From positions 796,076 to 860,075 of the forward strand of contig NZ_SJUO01000001.1 of the NCBI RefSeq assembly GCF_004336985.1: 64,000 nucleotides of DNA, in the 5' to 3' direction. Positions 34,998 to 43,085 of this stretch are shown here, one piece after another. The position numbers were made by a program, and so were the translations under genes. The notes under the pieces are model-generated. The model searched no databases. It had not been told where the DNA came from and was given only the letters and a program-made list of their open reading frames with translations. This DNA is from Exiguobacterium sp. SL-9 (lineage in GTDB: Bacteria > Bacillota > Bacilli > Exiguobacteriales > Exiguobacteriaceae). Each line of letters begins with the position of its first letter. The stretch's first letter is position 1.

Positions 34998-35915
34998 ATG
35001 AATTGGAAATGGTATACACGGCCAGAAGAAATCGTACATGTCGACAACCATTATGAAGAGGCGTACACGTACTGGCTCGAGCAGTTGACGACGGCCAAGG
35101 TGACGAAAATCATTGTCGAGCAAGATTACATGTATGGCTCGCTCACGCTCGACTATGAACAGCTCGAGCGCGAACCGCAAAAAATCGGTCACTACTTCGT
35201 GACCCAGGATTTCTTATGGACCATCGGGTTTGATGACATCTATTGCGAGACGGTGGCATCCAAACAATACGATACACCGATCGAGGCGTTTTATGACCTG
35301 CTCGCTGAAAAGATGGACTATTACTTTCACGGCATCGATGAATATGAGGAACGATTGATGGTCGCCCAGCGCGAGATGAGTGGACAAGTGCCTCCTCAGT
35401 TTATGAATGAGATTTTCGGGTTACGCAGCGAGATTGAACGATGGTCCGATACCGTCGTCCCGTATCGCGAATTACTCATGGCCGGACGAGAGGCGTTCCT
35501 CGACATGGATTTGGATCAATTGAACGCGTATCGTCTCGCCACGTATCGCGTCAATCGACTCCTGACGTTGATCGAACATTACCAAGAAGACGTCATCGCG
35601 ATGACCGACCTAGCTGCGACGCTGTCTAACTTCCGTGGCAACGAGATCATGAAGGCGCTCACCGTCTTCACGGCCTTGACGACCCCCGTCGTCGCGTTCG
35701 GTGCGGTCTGGGGCATGAACTTCAAACAAATGCCCGAGCTCGAATGGCCGCTCGGCTATTTGTTCGCCTGGATTATGATTATCGGCTTCACGGTTTTGAT
35801 TTATTTTTGGTTGAAGCAAAAGAATTGGATTGGATCGCTTCTGCAATTCCCGAATCAAATCCGTAGCCAAGAGAAGTTAGATAAACAGCGCAGCCATCGA
35901 AATAAGCAAAAGTAG
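34998..35915 (+). CDS. CorA-family magnesium/divalent cation channel
   Basis: A 305-residue protein with a large acidic cytoplasmic N-terminal domain and two C-terminal helices. The signature WGMNFKQMPE at the end of the first helix (ALTVFTALTTPVVAFGAV) identifies the 2-TM-GxN class, and the second helix is GYLFAWIMIIGFTVLIYFWL. The tail is basic. GGGGG lies nine bases before the ATG at 34998. Transport of Mg2+, Co2+ or Zn2+ cannot be told apart from sequence. No riboswitch was found in the short gap upstream. Confidence 0.9.
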   Translation: MNWKWYTRPEEIVHVDNHYEEAYTYWLEQLTTAKVTKIIVEQDYMYGSLTLDYEQLEREPQKIGHYFVTQDFLWTIGFDDIYCETVASKQYDTPIEAFYDLLAEKMDYYFHGIDEYEERLMVAQREMSGQVPPQFMNEIFGLRSEIERWSDTVVPYRELLMAGREAFLDMDLDQLNAYRLATYRVNRLLTLIEHYQEDVIAMTDLAATLSNFRGNEIMKALTVFTALTTPVVAFGAVWGMNFKQMPELEWPLGYLFAWIMIIGFTVLIYFWLKQKNWIGSLLQFPNQIRSQEKLDKQRSHRNKQK

Positions 35916-35922
35916 TAAAAAA

Positions 35923-35936
35923 CGAACAAAAGTTCG
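35923..35936 (+). promoter_or_regulatory. LexA (DinR) SOS box
   Basis: CGAACAAAAGTTCG is a perfect match to the Bacillus SOS consensus CGAACNNNNGTTCG. It sits one base before the -10 box TATACT (35938-35943) of the polymerase IV gene. Confidence 0.95.
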
Positions 35937-35976
35937 GTATACTGAAAGGAGCAGATGATACAGAAAGGTGATGTTC

Positions 35977-37068
35977 ATGGAACGATTGATTATCCATGTC
36001 GATATGGACGCGTTTTACGCCTCGGTCGAACAACGTGACCGCCCTGACTTACGCGATAAACCGGTCATCGTCGGTGGCGCCCCTCACAGTCGTGGAGTGG
36101 TCGCCACTTGTTCGTACGAGGCGCGAAAATACGGTGTGCACAGCGCCATGTCATCACGAAGGGCGTTTGCACTCTGTCCACAGGCGACGTTCGTCAAGCC
36201 GCGCTTTCACGTCTATAGACACGTCAGTCAGCAAGTGATGGCCATTTTCAAATCGATTACGCCGCTCGTCGAACCGCTCTCGCTCGACGAAGCGTACTTG
36301 GACGTAACGGAGAATACACTCATGAGCACGTCCGGCCCTTACATCGCCCGCTACATCCTCGGGGAAATCAAACGCCGGACCGGACTGACCGCTTCGGCCG
36401 GGGTCGCCCCGTCGAAGTTCGTCGCCAAAATCGCTTCCGGCTTCAACAAGCCGAACGGACTGACGGTCGTCGAGGCGGTTGACGTCGAAACATTCCTCGC
36501 CCCGCTCCCGATCACGACAATGCACGGAGTTGGCAAAGTGACCGCCCAGACGCTGTTCAAGCACCATTATCATACAATCGCTGATTTGCAAAACACCCGA
36601 CCCGAACAGTTGAAGGCCATCTTCGGACACGACCGCGGGAATCAGTTATATGAGCTCGCCCACGGCCGGGACAGCCGTCCCGTCGTTCCGACCCGGGAAC
36701 GAAAGTCGATCGGCTCAGAGACGACGTTCGCGTTCGACCTCGATGACCCAGAAGAAGTATACGAACGCGTCGTCCCGGAAATCGAAGATGTGTTGCTTCA
36801 GCTCGACCGCCGCGAGCTCAGTTGTCAAACGGTGACGATCAAAATCAAGACGAGCGAGTTCCAGGCCCGGAGCCATCAAATCAAACTGAACCATCCGACG
36901 CACGATCACGATGAGATTAAACGGCTCGCCCGCCGTCTGTTCGACGAGATGGCAATCACCGAGCCGGTCCGCTTGATCGGGATGACCGTTTCAGAATTGA
37001 TCCCGCGTACCGAAACGGCCCGTCAGCTCACGTTCGAGGAGCTGACAAAACCTTCACTTGAAGAATGA
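35977..37068 (+). CDS. dinB: DNA polymerase IV (DinB)
   Basis: A 363-residue Y-family translesion polymerase. HVDMDAFYASVEQRD and SLDEAYLDVTE hold the catalytic carboxylates; TASAGVAPSKFVAKIASGFNKP and the HhH segment MHGVGKVTAQTLF follow, then the little-finger domain. It bypasses damaged template. The start at 35977 follows AAAGGTG. A perfect LexA box overlaps the promoter, so expression belongs to the SOS response. The C-terminus ends without an obvious QLxLF clamp motif, but RQLTFEELTKP may serve. Confidence 0.95.
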   Translation: MERLIIHVDMDAFYASVEQRDRPDLRDKPVIVGGAPHSRGVVATCSYEARKYGVHSAMSSRRAFALCPQATFVKPRFHVYRHVSQQVMAIFKSITPLVEPLSLDEAYLDVTENTLMSTSGPYIARYILGEIKRRTGLTASAGVAPSKFVAKIASGFNKPNGLTVVEAVDVETFLAPLPITTMHGVGKVTAQTLFKHHYHTIADLQNTRPEQLKAIFGHDRGNQLYELAHGRDSRPVVPTRERKSIGSETTFAFDLDDPEEVYERVVPEIEDVLLQLDRRELSCQTVTIKIKTSEFQARSHQIKLNHPTHDHDEIKRLARRLFDEMAITEPVRLIGMTVSELIPRTETARQLTFEELTKPSLEE

Positions 37069-37086
37069 ATGACCATTCAGTACAAT
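37058..37086 (+). promoter_or_regulatory. Promoter with FadR-like box in spacer
   Basis: TTGAAG, a 17-base spacer, TACAAT. The spacer holds TGAATGACCATTCA (37066-37079), which differs at one base from the box before the acyl-CoA ligase. It overlaps the last codons and stop of dinB and would drive the YhzD-like gene. Confidence 0.7.
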
Positions 37087-37107
37087 GAAAGCAAAGGGGG
37101 CGAACGG

Positions 37108-37326
37108 ATGGAACAGTATACGATCACAGCATTCGAGAACGACGGCACGACCGTCTTGAACGATTCATTTACCGCGGCAAACGATGATGAGGCGAAAACG
37201 AAAGGGCTCGCGATGCTCGAGGAAGCCGGGCATCTTCATAAAGGGGCCCGCATCGCACGATGTGGCCAACTCATCTACTTCGAACGCTGCAAACTGCCAG
37301 GGAAACTGAAAGGTACGGCCTCCTAA
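37108..37326 (+). CDS. YhzD-like small protein
   Basis: A 72-residue soluble protein starting MEQYTITAFENDGTTVLNDS after AAAGGGGG. The layout (a short beta strand, EKDGT-like turn, an AANDDEAKTKGLAMLEE helix and a second beta part) resembles the YhzD family of Bacillus, of unknown function. It has its own promoter with a FadR-like operator, suggesting control by fatty acids, and its own terminator. The name is from memory of the family and is moderately sure. Confidence 0.68.
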   Translation: MEQYTITAFENDGTTVLNDSFTAANDDEAKTKGLAMLEEAGHLHKGARIARCGQLIYFERCKLPGKLKGTAS

Positions 37327-37328
37327 CA

Positions 37329-37359
37329 CAAGCGCCTCGGGAATCCCGAGGCGCTTGTT
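37329..37359 (+). terminator. Terminator of the yhzD-like gene
   Basis: CAAGCGCCTCGGG pairs with CCCGAGGCGCTTG around AAT, followed by TTC; a strong stem with a short tail. Confidence 0.8.
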
Positions 37360-37408
37360 CATTCGTTATATTTGCCTTCCCACCCAACAGTCGCATCACC
37401 ATTTCCTA

Positions 37409-39193
37409 TTAGAACGGGAAGAGGAGTAAAATCGTGAAGATAGCGACAATCGCTGTCACAACCTGAAGCGGCAAGCCGACTTTGACGAAATCAAAGAAGC
37501 GATAACCGCCGATGCCGAACACCATCGCATTCGTCGGTGACCCGAACGGGGTCATGAACGCGAGTGAGGCCGCGATAGCAACAGCGACGACGAGCGGGAC
37601 AGGGCTGACTTGAAGCGCCGAAGCGAGCGATAGTGCGAGCGGTGCGAACAAGACGGCCGTCGCCGTGTTCGAGATGATTTGACTGAGCACCATCGTCGCG
37701 ACAAAGAGGGCAACGAGCACCCAGACCGGACCCGCCTGACCGAAGGACGCACTGATCCACGTGACGAGCCACGCCATGATCCCCGCATGATCAAGCGCTT
37801 GACCGACCGGAATCATCGCCGCAATCAAAAGAAGCGAGGACCATTGAATCGATTGATAGGCGACGTCCATATGACGGACGGCACCCGTGAGCACCATCGC
37901 GAGTGCCGCGAGCCATACCGCTACCGTCGGGTCGACCCATTCGAACACGAGGAGCATGACCATTCCGAGCAGAATCAGCCCCGCTGCTAGTTGATGACGT
38001 TCGGACACGGCCCGATTGGCCACATCAGTCACATGCTCATTGGCAAGCAAGAGATGCGTCTCGTTTCCGACCCGCTCTAAATCCTCCCACTCGCCTTGCG
38101 CGACGAGCATGTCACCCCGTTCGAGCGGGACGTCTTTCAATCGGGTGATGGCGATCTCCTCGTTCGGGCGTATAATTTGAAGCACGTTCAACCGATACTC
38201 ATTGCGCAACCCGCTCTCGGATAAACAGTGGCCGACGAGCGGACTGGCGGTCGGAATCGTGAAGACGGCGACGCCATACGCTTTGCCGTAGACATTTTTG
38301 ACGTTGACCGGTTCGACGACTAGCCCTTCTTGTCGCGCGATACGATGGACATCCGACTCATCACCGCTGACGAGGACACGCCCTTCCGTAAGCACCGTGT
38401 CTGCGCGGGCCGTGATGAACCGATGGGCCACCCCTTTTCGGTGTTCTCCGACGACGATTAGACCGTCCCGTGACCATGTGACGTCACGAAGTGTCTGACC
38501 GACAAGTCGGTGTCCTTTTGTGATCAAAAGCGCATAGACGGCCACTTGCGGCAACATCAACGGACGGGCCGACGATGAACGGACGTCCCCCGCTCCGAGT
38601 AGACGATTGCCGACAGTATAGAAATAGACAAACCCGACCACAGCCACGACGAGACCAATCGGCAACAGCGCGAAAAAACCGAGTGAACTCACACCGGCAC
38701 TTCGAAGCGTCTCGGCGGCGACAAGGTTCGGCGGTGTCCCGATGAGCGTCATCGTCCCACCGATGCTTGAGAAAAAGGCGAGCGGCATGAGCAATTTCGC
38801 CGGGCTCGTCCCCATCTGCCTCGACATGGCAAGGGCGACCGGAATCAATAAAGCAACTGTACCCGTGTTCGACATGAGGCTCGACAAAAACGTCACGGTG
38901 ACCATCAGGACGAGAAAAAGACGCACTTCACTCCCTTTTGCGTACGGGATGAGCATGGCACCTAACCGTTCGGCGAGACCGGTGTGAAACAACCCAGCGC
39001 CGACGATGAACAGTCCGGCAATCATGAGCACGACCGAATTCGAAAAACCGGCCATCGCTTCGACCGGCGTCAATTGATTTGTCAACACGAGTAAGAGAAG
39101 ACCGATGAGCGCAATAAGATCGGCCCGGAGCCAGCCTCCGATAAACCCGATGATCATAACCGTTAAAATCACTAAGGTGACCATGACGTTCAC
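37409..39193 (-). CDS. SLC13/DASS-family anion permease with RCK_C domains
   Basis: A 594-residue polytopic permease of the divalent-anion:Na+ symporter class. The N-terminal membrane half (MAGFSNSVVLMIAGLFIVGA, then SNTGTVALLIPVALAMSRQM and IGTPPNLVAAETL) is followed by a cytoplasmic insert with two TrkA-C-like domains at about residues 210-370, then the second half with SNTATAVLFAPLALSLA and GSPTNAMVFGIGGYRF. Such proteins carry sulfate, dicarboxylates or citrate; the substrate is open. A cre site at the promoter suggests a carbon substrate under CcpA control. It is a single gene. Confidence 0.85.
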   Translation of the reverse strand: MNVMVTLVILTVMIIGFIGGWLRADLIALIGLLLLVLTNQLTPVEAMAGFSNSVVLMIAGLFIVGAGLFHTGLAERLGAMLIPYAKGSEVRLFLVLMVTVTFLSSLMSNTGTVALLIPVALAMSRQMGTSPAKLLMPLAFFSSIGGTMTLIGTPPNLVAAETLRSAGVSSLGFFALLPIGLVVAVVGFVYFYTVGNRLLGAGDVRSSSARPLMLPQVAVYALLITKGHRLVGQTLRDVTWSRDGLIVVGEHRKGVAHRFITARADTVLTEGRVLVSGDESDVHRIARQEGLVVEPVNVKNVYGKAYGVAVFTIPTASPLVGHCLSESGLRNEYRLNVLQIIRPNEEIAITRLKDVPLERGDMLVAQGEWEDLERVGNETHLLLANEHVTDVANRAVSERHQLAAGLILLGMVMLLVFEWVDPTVAVWLAALAMVLTGAVRHMDVAYQSIQWSSLLLIAAMIPVGQALDHAGIMAWLVTWISASFGQAGPVWVLVALFVATMVLSQIISNTATAVLFAPLALSLASALQVSPVPLVVAVAIAASLAFMTPFGSPTNAMVFGIGGYRFFDFVKVGLPLQVVTAIVAIFTILLLFPF

Positions 39194-39220
39194 CCTTCCT
39201 TGTGATAGTTTTACAAGTTT

Positions 39221-39250
39221 ATTATACCACCCGTTATGTAAGCGCTATCA
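39221..39250 (-). promoter_or_regulatory. cre site and -10 box of the anion permease
   Basis: On the minus strand TGATAGCGCTTACA (39237-39250) matches the cre consensus TGWNANCGNTNWCA at all fixed positions; the -10 box TATAAT lies at 39221-39226. The cre covers the -35/spacer region. Confidence 0.82.
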
Positions 39251-39274
39251 TAAGTTGAGTGACAATCTGGGCAA

Positions 39275-39305
39275 CAAAAAAACGGATGGCTCGATTGCCA
39301 TCCGC
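39275..39305 (-). terminator. Terminator of yheBA
   Basis: On the minus strand CGGATGGC pairs with GCCATCCG around a six-base loop and runs into seven T. Confidence 0.9.
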
Positions 39306-39312
39306 ATCACGA

Positions 39313-39684
39313 TTATTGAACTTCTTGATCATTGACCATCGGAGCGTAAAGCTCTTCAAGCGGCTTCATGATAATTTTCGTCACTTCTGTGACCAGTTGA
39401 TGCATGCGTTGCTCTTCTTGCATGAGCTCCATGATCAATTCGTTTTGTTGAACGCCCATCATTTTCGTCTGCGCGTCCATCATCTCTTGTTCAGAGATTT
39501 CTTCGCCTTGCATTTGCTTCTGTTGAAGCGTCATTTGGATATCACGGAAGTCAGCGAATAACTGGTTCGCTTCTGCATCCGCATTGACACGGTCGTATAG
39601 TGAAGAGAGATTTGTGAACTCCTCAGAATCGCGAAGTGCTTTTTCCAATTGGTAAGCATGATCGTACAAGTTTGATTGTGACAT
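39313..39684 (-). CDS. yheA: YlbF/YmcA-family protein (YheA-like)
   Basis: A 123-residue all-helical protein of the Com_YlbF family. The N-terminus (YDHAYQLEKALRDSEEFTNL) and the Gln/Met-rich middle (QMTLQQKQMQGEEISEQEM) match YheA. Relatives YmcA, YlbF and YaaT form the RNase Y-specificity complex, but YheA itself has no settled role. TAGGAGG precedes the ATG. It follows the yheB gene by 35 bases on the same strand, as in Bacillus, so the pair is an operon. Confidence 0.88.
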   Translation of the reverse strand: MSQSNLYDHAYQLEKALRDSEEFTNLSSLYDRVNADAEANQLFADFRDIQMTLQQKQMQGEEISEQEMMDAQTKMMGVQQNELIMELMQEEQRMHQLVTEVTKIIMKPLEELYAPMVNDQEVQ

Positions 39685-39719
39685 GTGACGTCCTCCTAAA
39701 TACTATTAGGGCGTGCCAA

Positions 39720-40838
39720 TCAAATGATGGCAATCAACCCTTGAATCAACCCAATCATACCACCTAATAAGGCTCCAAGCCATGTTATTGCCCGGAACTC
39801 TCGCTTCGAGATCGAAAGGACGATCTCTTCAAGGTATGATGTATCGAGCGAGCTCACTTGTTCTTGGACAATTTGATCGATTTTAAGACGGTCCATAACA
39901 GTCTCCATTTGATCTGTGAAACGGGTGATGACGAGTCGGACCCCGTTCGGCACAAGCTCTTCAACGACACGGTCCTCGACGTCTCGTGTATACGAGTGGA
40001 CAGTCCGGTCGAGCAACTCCCCGACCGGTAAGCGCGACACGACTTCCATCGTCACACCATCAATCAGACGTTCTTCTAAACGTTCATCGAGCAACGTTTC
40101 GACCGAGCGTTCACTAAACCGCTCGAATTCGCGCGTGATCATTTCAGCCATCCCAGATCGTGTTGAGCCGCCCCGCAGGATATTAATAATCTCCGGACGA
40201 ATCATTTCGACGAAATTCAAGTTTTGAACGAACCCGGCGATGAAACCGAGCCGACGTTGGACGAACGAATCGACCATGTGCCGAAGCTGTGCCTCTCCTT
40301 CGGCCGAATAAAAATACTCCTCTGACTTGACGAGCAGAGCGTCCACAATTTCAGGGATAATGCCGCGGACACGATCCATCCCATCTTCACCGAGAAGTTC
40401 GTATAGTTTACGGGACTTCACATCCGACAGGACGAGTCGGAGCTCTTGCCGGAGCTTCGTATCCGCTTCTGCCAACACACGCGCCTCCGCGTCCGGATAG
40501 AGCGGATCGATGAGCGAACGGATCGTTTTGTCCGAACGAAGCATCGTCCGTACCTCACCTTGAACGAAGTGAATGATATGACTACCGACTTGTTCATCGA
40601 GCAGTCGTTTACGCATCCCTTCCGGCGTCAACAAGTGCTTAACGACCGTCTTCCCGAGGCTCGTCGCCAATTCGTCGCGACGCTTCGGAATCAACCCTGG
40701 TGTAAACGGAACTCTCATCTTTCCGATATATTTAGGATGATGGGGACGAAACAACATTTTAATGGCGAGAAAGTTCGTGATTCCCCCAATTGTCGCACCG
40801 ATGGCGATCATGATGAATATTTTTAGTAGACTGTCCAA
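39720..40838 (-). CDS. yheB: DUF445 family membrane protein (YheB-like)
   Basis: A 372-residue protein with a short N-terminal helix (FIMIAIGATIGGITNFLAIK), the family motif KMLFRPHHP and PFTPGLIPKRRDELA, a long amphipathic helical middle and a C-terminal helix (AITWLGALLGGMIGLIQGLI). This is the DUF445 layout. Function is unknown; yheA-yheB is a conserved pair in Bacillales. A TTG start at 40838 after GGAGGCAGG is used. Divergent from the PucR-type regulator. Confidence 0.88.
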   Translation of the reverse strand: MDSLLKIFIMIAIGATIGGITNFLAIKMLFRPHHPKYIGKMRVPFTPGLIPKRRDELATSLGKTVVKHLLTPEGMRKRLLDEQVGSHIIHFVQGEVRTMLRSDKTIRSLIDPLYPDAEARVLAEADTKLRQELRLVLSDVKSRKLYELLGEDGMDRVRGIIPEIVDALLVKSEEYFYSAEGEAQLRHMVDSFVQRRLGFIAGFVQNLNFVEMIRPEIINILRGGSTRSGMAEMITREFERFSERSVETLLDERLEERLIDGVTMEVVSRLPVGELLDRTVHSYTRDVEDRVVEELVPNGVRLVITRFTDQMETVMDRLKIDQIVQEQVSSLDTSYLEEIVLSISKREFRAITWLGALLGGMIGLIQGLIAII

Positions 40839-40890
40839 ACTGCCTGCCTCCGTTCTGAAATATGATACATTGTTTGAAGAGGTGATTGTA

Positions 40891-41739
40891 TTGACTACGT
40901 ATGATCGTATTAAATCGATTTTCCCGAACGTTGTCCATCGGGCGGAAGATGCATCCAGTGACGTTCGTTGGTATCAAGCCCCGGACGGCACGATTTTCGG
41001 CCTGCCTAAAATGGAGCTGACGGAACGTGAGCGTCAGTTGCTCGAATGGTCCGCCACTCCATTGCTGACGAGACTAGACCCACAACAAGCCAAATGGCAA
41101 GATCGTCTACTCACCGACACGTACCGGTTCGACCGACCGTTCCGTCTCATGTCGCTCGTCTTGCATTATCAAGACCATGAGGCGCTCGAACAATTTTTAG
41201 ACGTGTTAGCTGACTTTATGCCTGAAGCAGAAATTATTCTCATGACCCGATCTCACGTTGAAATCATTGAGACCGATCAGTTCGTCGAGCTGAACGAGTT
41301 CGAGGACGTCTTGCGGGCGATTGCGAGCGATTGTTATGTCGAGGCCCACGTCATCTATAGCGAGCGGCCACTCGGCGTGTTAGGGACACTGTATCAACAA
41401 CATCAAACGCTGTGCCCGTTCGCGAGACTCTCTACTAAAGCTTACCCTGCTAGTCAATTATTATACCATTATTTACTACAACGCCATGAGACTTTTGATG
41501 TACGCTCTCATTTGACGGCCGCAATCGTCGAGGCTCTCGATAAGACGACGATTGAGTTATTAGAGGCGCTGTTCGCCAACTCGTTGAACGTATCGCACAC
41601 GGCAAAGGCGTTATTTATGCATCGAAATACGCTTAACTATCGGCTCGACCGGCTCTACGAAGCGACCGGTTATGACGCTAGGCAGTTCTACGATGCCGGT
41701 CTACTCCAATTGATTGTCACGTTGCACAAATCTGAGTAA
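40891..41739 (+). CDS. PucR-type helix-turn-helix regulator
   Basis: A 282-residue protein whose last 60 residues (LEALFANSLNVSHTAKALFM, then HRNTLNYRLDRLYEATG) are the PucR/CdaR C-terminal helix-turn-helix. The N-terminal part has no ligand domain I can name. Frame start is TTG at 40891, six bases after GAGGTG; longer starts run back into yheB. It lies directly before msmX on the same strand, so a role in sugar uptake control is possible but only by position. A long perfect inverted repeat spans its stop codon. Confidence 0.78.
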   Translation: MTTYDRIKSIFPNVVHRAEDASSDVRWYQAPDGTIFGLPKMELTERERQLLEWSATPLLTRLDPQQAKWQDRLLTDTYRFDRPFRLMSLVLHYQDHEALEQFLDVLADFMPEAEIILMTRSHVEIIETDQFVELNEFEDVLRAIASDCYVEAHVIYSERPLGVLGTLYQQHQTLCPFARLSTKAYPASQLLYHYLLQRHETFDVRSHLTAAIVEALDKTTIELLEALFANSLNVSHTAKALFMHRNTLNYRLDRLYEATGYDARQFYDAGLLQLIVTLHKSE

Positions 41740-41757
41740 TCGTTTTTGTGCAACGTG
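41718..41757 (+). repeat. Inverted repeat across the pucR-type stop codon
   Basis: CACGTTGCACAAA and TTTGTGCAACGTG, 13 bases each and perfectly complementary, are separated by 14 bases holding the stop codon. No T tract follows, so it is not a classic terminator. Confidence 0.8.
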
Positions 41758-41768
41758 TACATATCCAA

Positions 41769-41811
41769 TGCAAGCGGTTTCACCTTATAATCAATCTTGT
41801 AAGCGCTATTA
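41769..41811 (+). promoter_or_regulatory. msmX promoter region with two cre-like sites
   Basis: The -10 box TATAAT (41786-41791) is flanked by TGCAAGCGGTTTCA (41769-41782) and TGTAAGCGCTATTA (41798-41811), each one base off the cre consensus. The second is framed by CTTGTA and TACAAG. Together they suggest CcpA repression of msmX. Confidence 0.7.
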
Positions 41812-41842
41812 TACAAGAACAGATTCTCAGGAGGCTAACGAC

Positions 41843-42943
41843 ATGGCAGAAATTCAATTGAATCATATCGATAAAATATACGACGGTGGTGACTCGAAGG
41901 CAGTCAGCGATTTCAACTTGCATATTAAGGATCGCGAGTTCATCGTCTTCGTCGGACCTTCAGGTTGCGGTAAATCGACAACGCTCCGCATGATCGCAGG
42001 ACTCGAAGAAATCTCGAGCGGTGACTTCATCATCGACGGCAAGCGCATGAACGATGTCGCACCGAAAGACCGTGATATCGCGATGGTCTTCCAAAACTAT
42101 GCCCTTTATCCGCACATGAGTGTGTATGACAACATGGCGTTCGGTTTGAAACTTCGCAAGTTCCCGAAAGATGAGATCGATCGTCGCGTGCAAGATGCGG
42201 CCCGTATCCTCGGACTTGAAGAATACCTTCAACGTAAGCCAAAAGCACTCTCTGGTGGTCAGCGTCAACGTGTCGCCATCGGCCGTGCCATTGTCCGTGA
42301 TGCCAAAGTGTTCTTGATGGATGAGCCGCTCTCAAACTTGGATGCCAAGCTTCGCGTTCAAATGCGTAAAGAAATCATCCAATTGCACAACCGTCTCGAC
42401 ACGACGACGATTTACGTTACCCATGACCAAACGGAAGCGATGACACTCGCGACTCGTATCGTTATCATGAAAGACGGAATCATCCAACAAGTCGGTTCGC
42501 CGAAAGAAGTATATGAAAACCCGGATAACATCTTCGTAGCAGGCTTCATCGGATCACCTTCGATGAACTTCTTCCGCGGAAAATTGGCTGATGGGAAGTT
42601 CCTCGTCGGCGGTGAAGAAATCAACGTCCCTGAAGGCAAAATGAAAGGGCTTCGTGACCGCGGTTACGTCGGTAAAGAACTCGTGCTCGGAATCCGTCCA
42701 GAATCGATTCATGATGAGCCGATCTACATCGACTCGCCAACGACGCACACGTTCCGCACGCATATCGATGTCGCCGAGCTCATGGGCGCTGAGTCGTACT
42801 TGTACGCTGAACTCGGTGGCCACCAGTTCACAGCTCGCATCGATGGACGTTCAAGCATCCACATGGGTGACGATGTCACACTCGCACTCGATATGACGAA
42901 AGCTCACTTCTTCGACACGGAGACAGAACTCGTCATCCGTTAA
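41843..42943 (+). CDS. msmX: Multi-sugar ABC importer ATPase MsmX (UgpC/MalK type)
   Basis: A 366-residue ATPase of the CUT1 carbohydrate importer class. Walker A GPSGCGKST, Q-loop MVFQNYALYPHMSV, signature LSGGQRQRVAIGRA, Walker B VFLMDEPLSNLD and the H-loop VTHDQTEAM; the C-terminal regulatory OB domain starts near residue 240 (PSMNFFRGKL onward). In Bacillus MsmX energises several sugar permeases encoded elsewhere. It is alone here, with no permease or binding protein beside it. CAGGAGG precedes the ATG at 41843. Two cre-like sites flank its -10 box. Confidence 0.92.
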   Translation: MAEIQLNHIDKIYDGGDSKAVSDFNLHIKDREFIVFVGPSGCGKSTTLRMIAGLEEISSGDFIIDGKRMNDVAPKDRDIAMVFQNYALYPHMSVYDNMAFGLKLRKFPKDEIDRRVQDAARILGLEEYLQRKPKALSGGQRQRVAIGRAIVRDAKVFLMDEPLSNLDAKLRVQMRKEIIQLHNRLDTTTIYVTHDQTEAMTLATRIVIMKDGIIQQVGSPKEVYENPDNIFVAGFIGSPSMNFFRGKLADGKFLVGGEEINVPEGKMKGLRDRGYVGKELVLGIRPESIHDEPIYIDSPTTHTFRTHIDVAELMGAESYLYAELGGHQFTARIDGRSSIHMGDDVTLALDMTKAHFFDTETELVIR

Positions 42944-42956
42944 ACATTACGATAAG

Positions 42957-42995
42957 CTGAAGTGCCCCATATACACAGGGGCACTTCTTTTTTAT
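42957..42995 (+). terminator. Terminator of msmX
   Basis: GAAGTGCCCC pairs with GGGGCACTTC around nine bases and is followed by TTTTTTATTT. Confidence 0.93.
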
Positions 42996-43085
42996 TTCAT
43001 ACTATTTGATAGGCGCTTACACTGTGTGAATTGTTCATTTATATTCATCATAAGGAGTCTGTATTGCTTAGAAAGGAAACGGTTT

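Noticed and set aside
43010..43026. cre-like GATAGGCGCTTACA before the DUF6671-like gene
   Set aside because: The centre has one base too many for the cre consensus, so half-site spacing is wrong.
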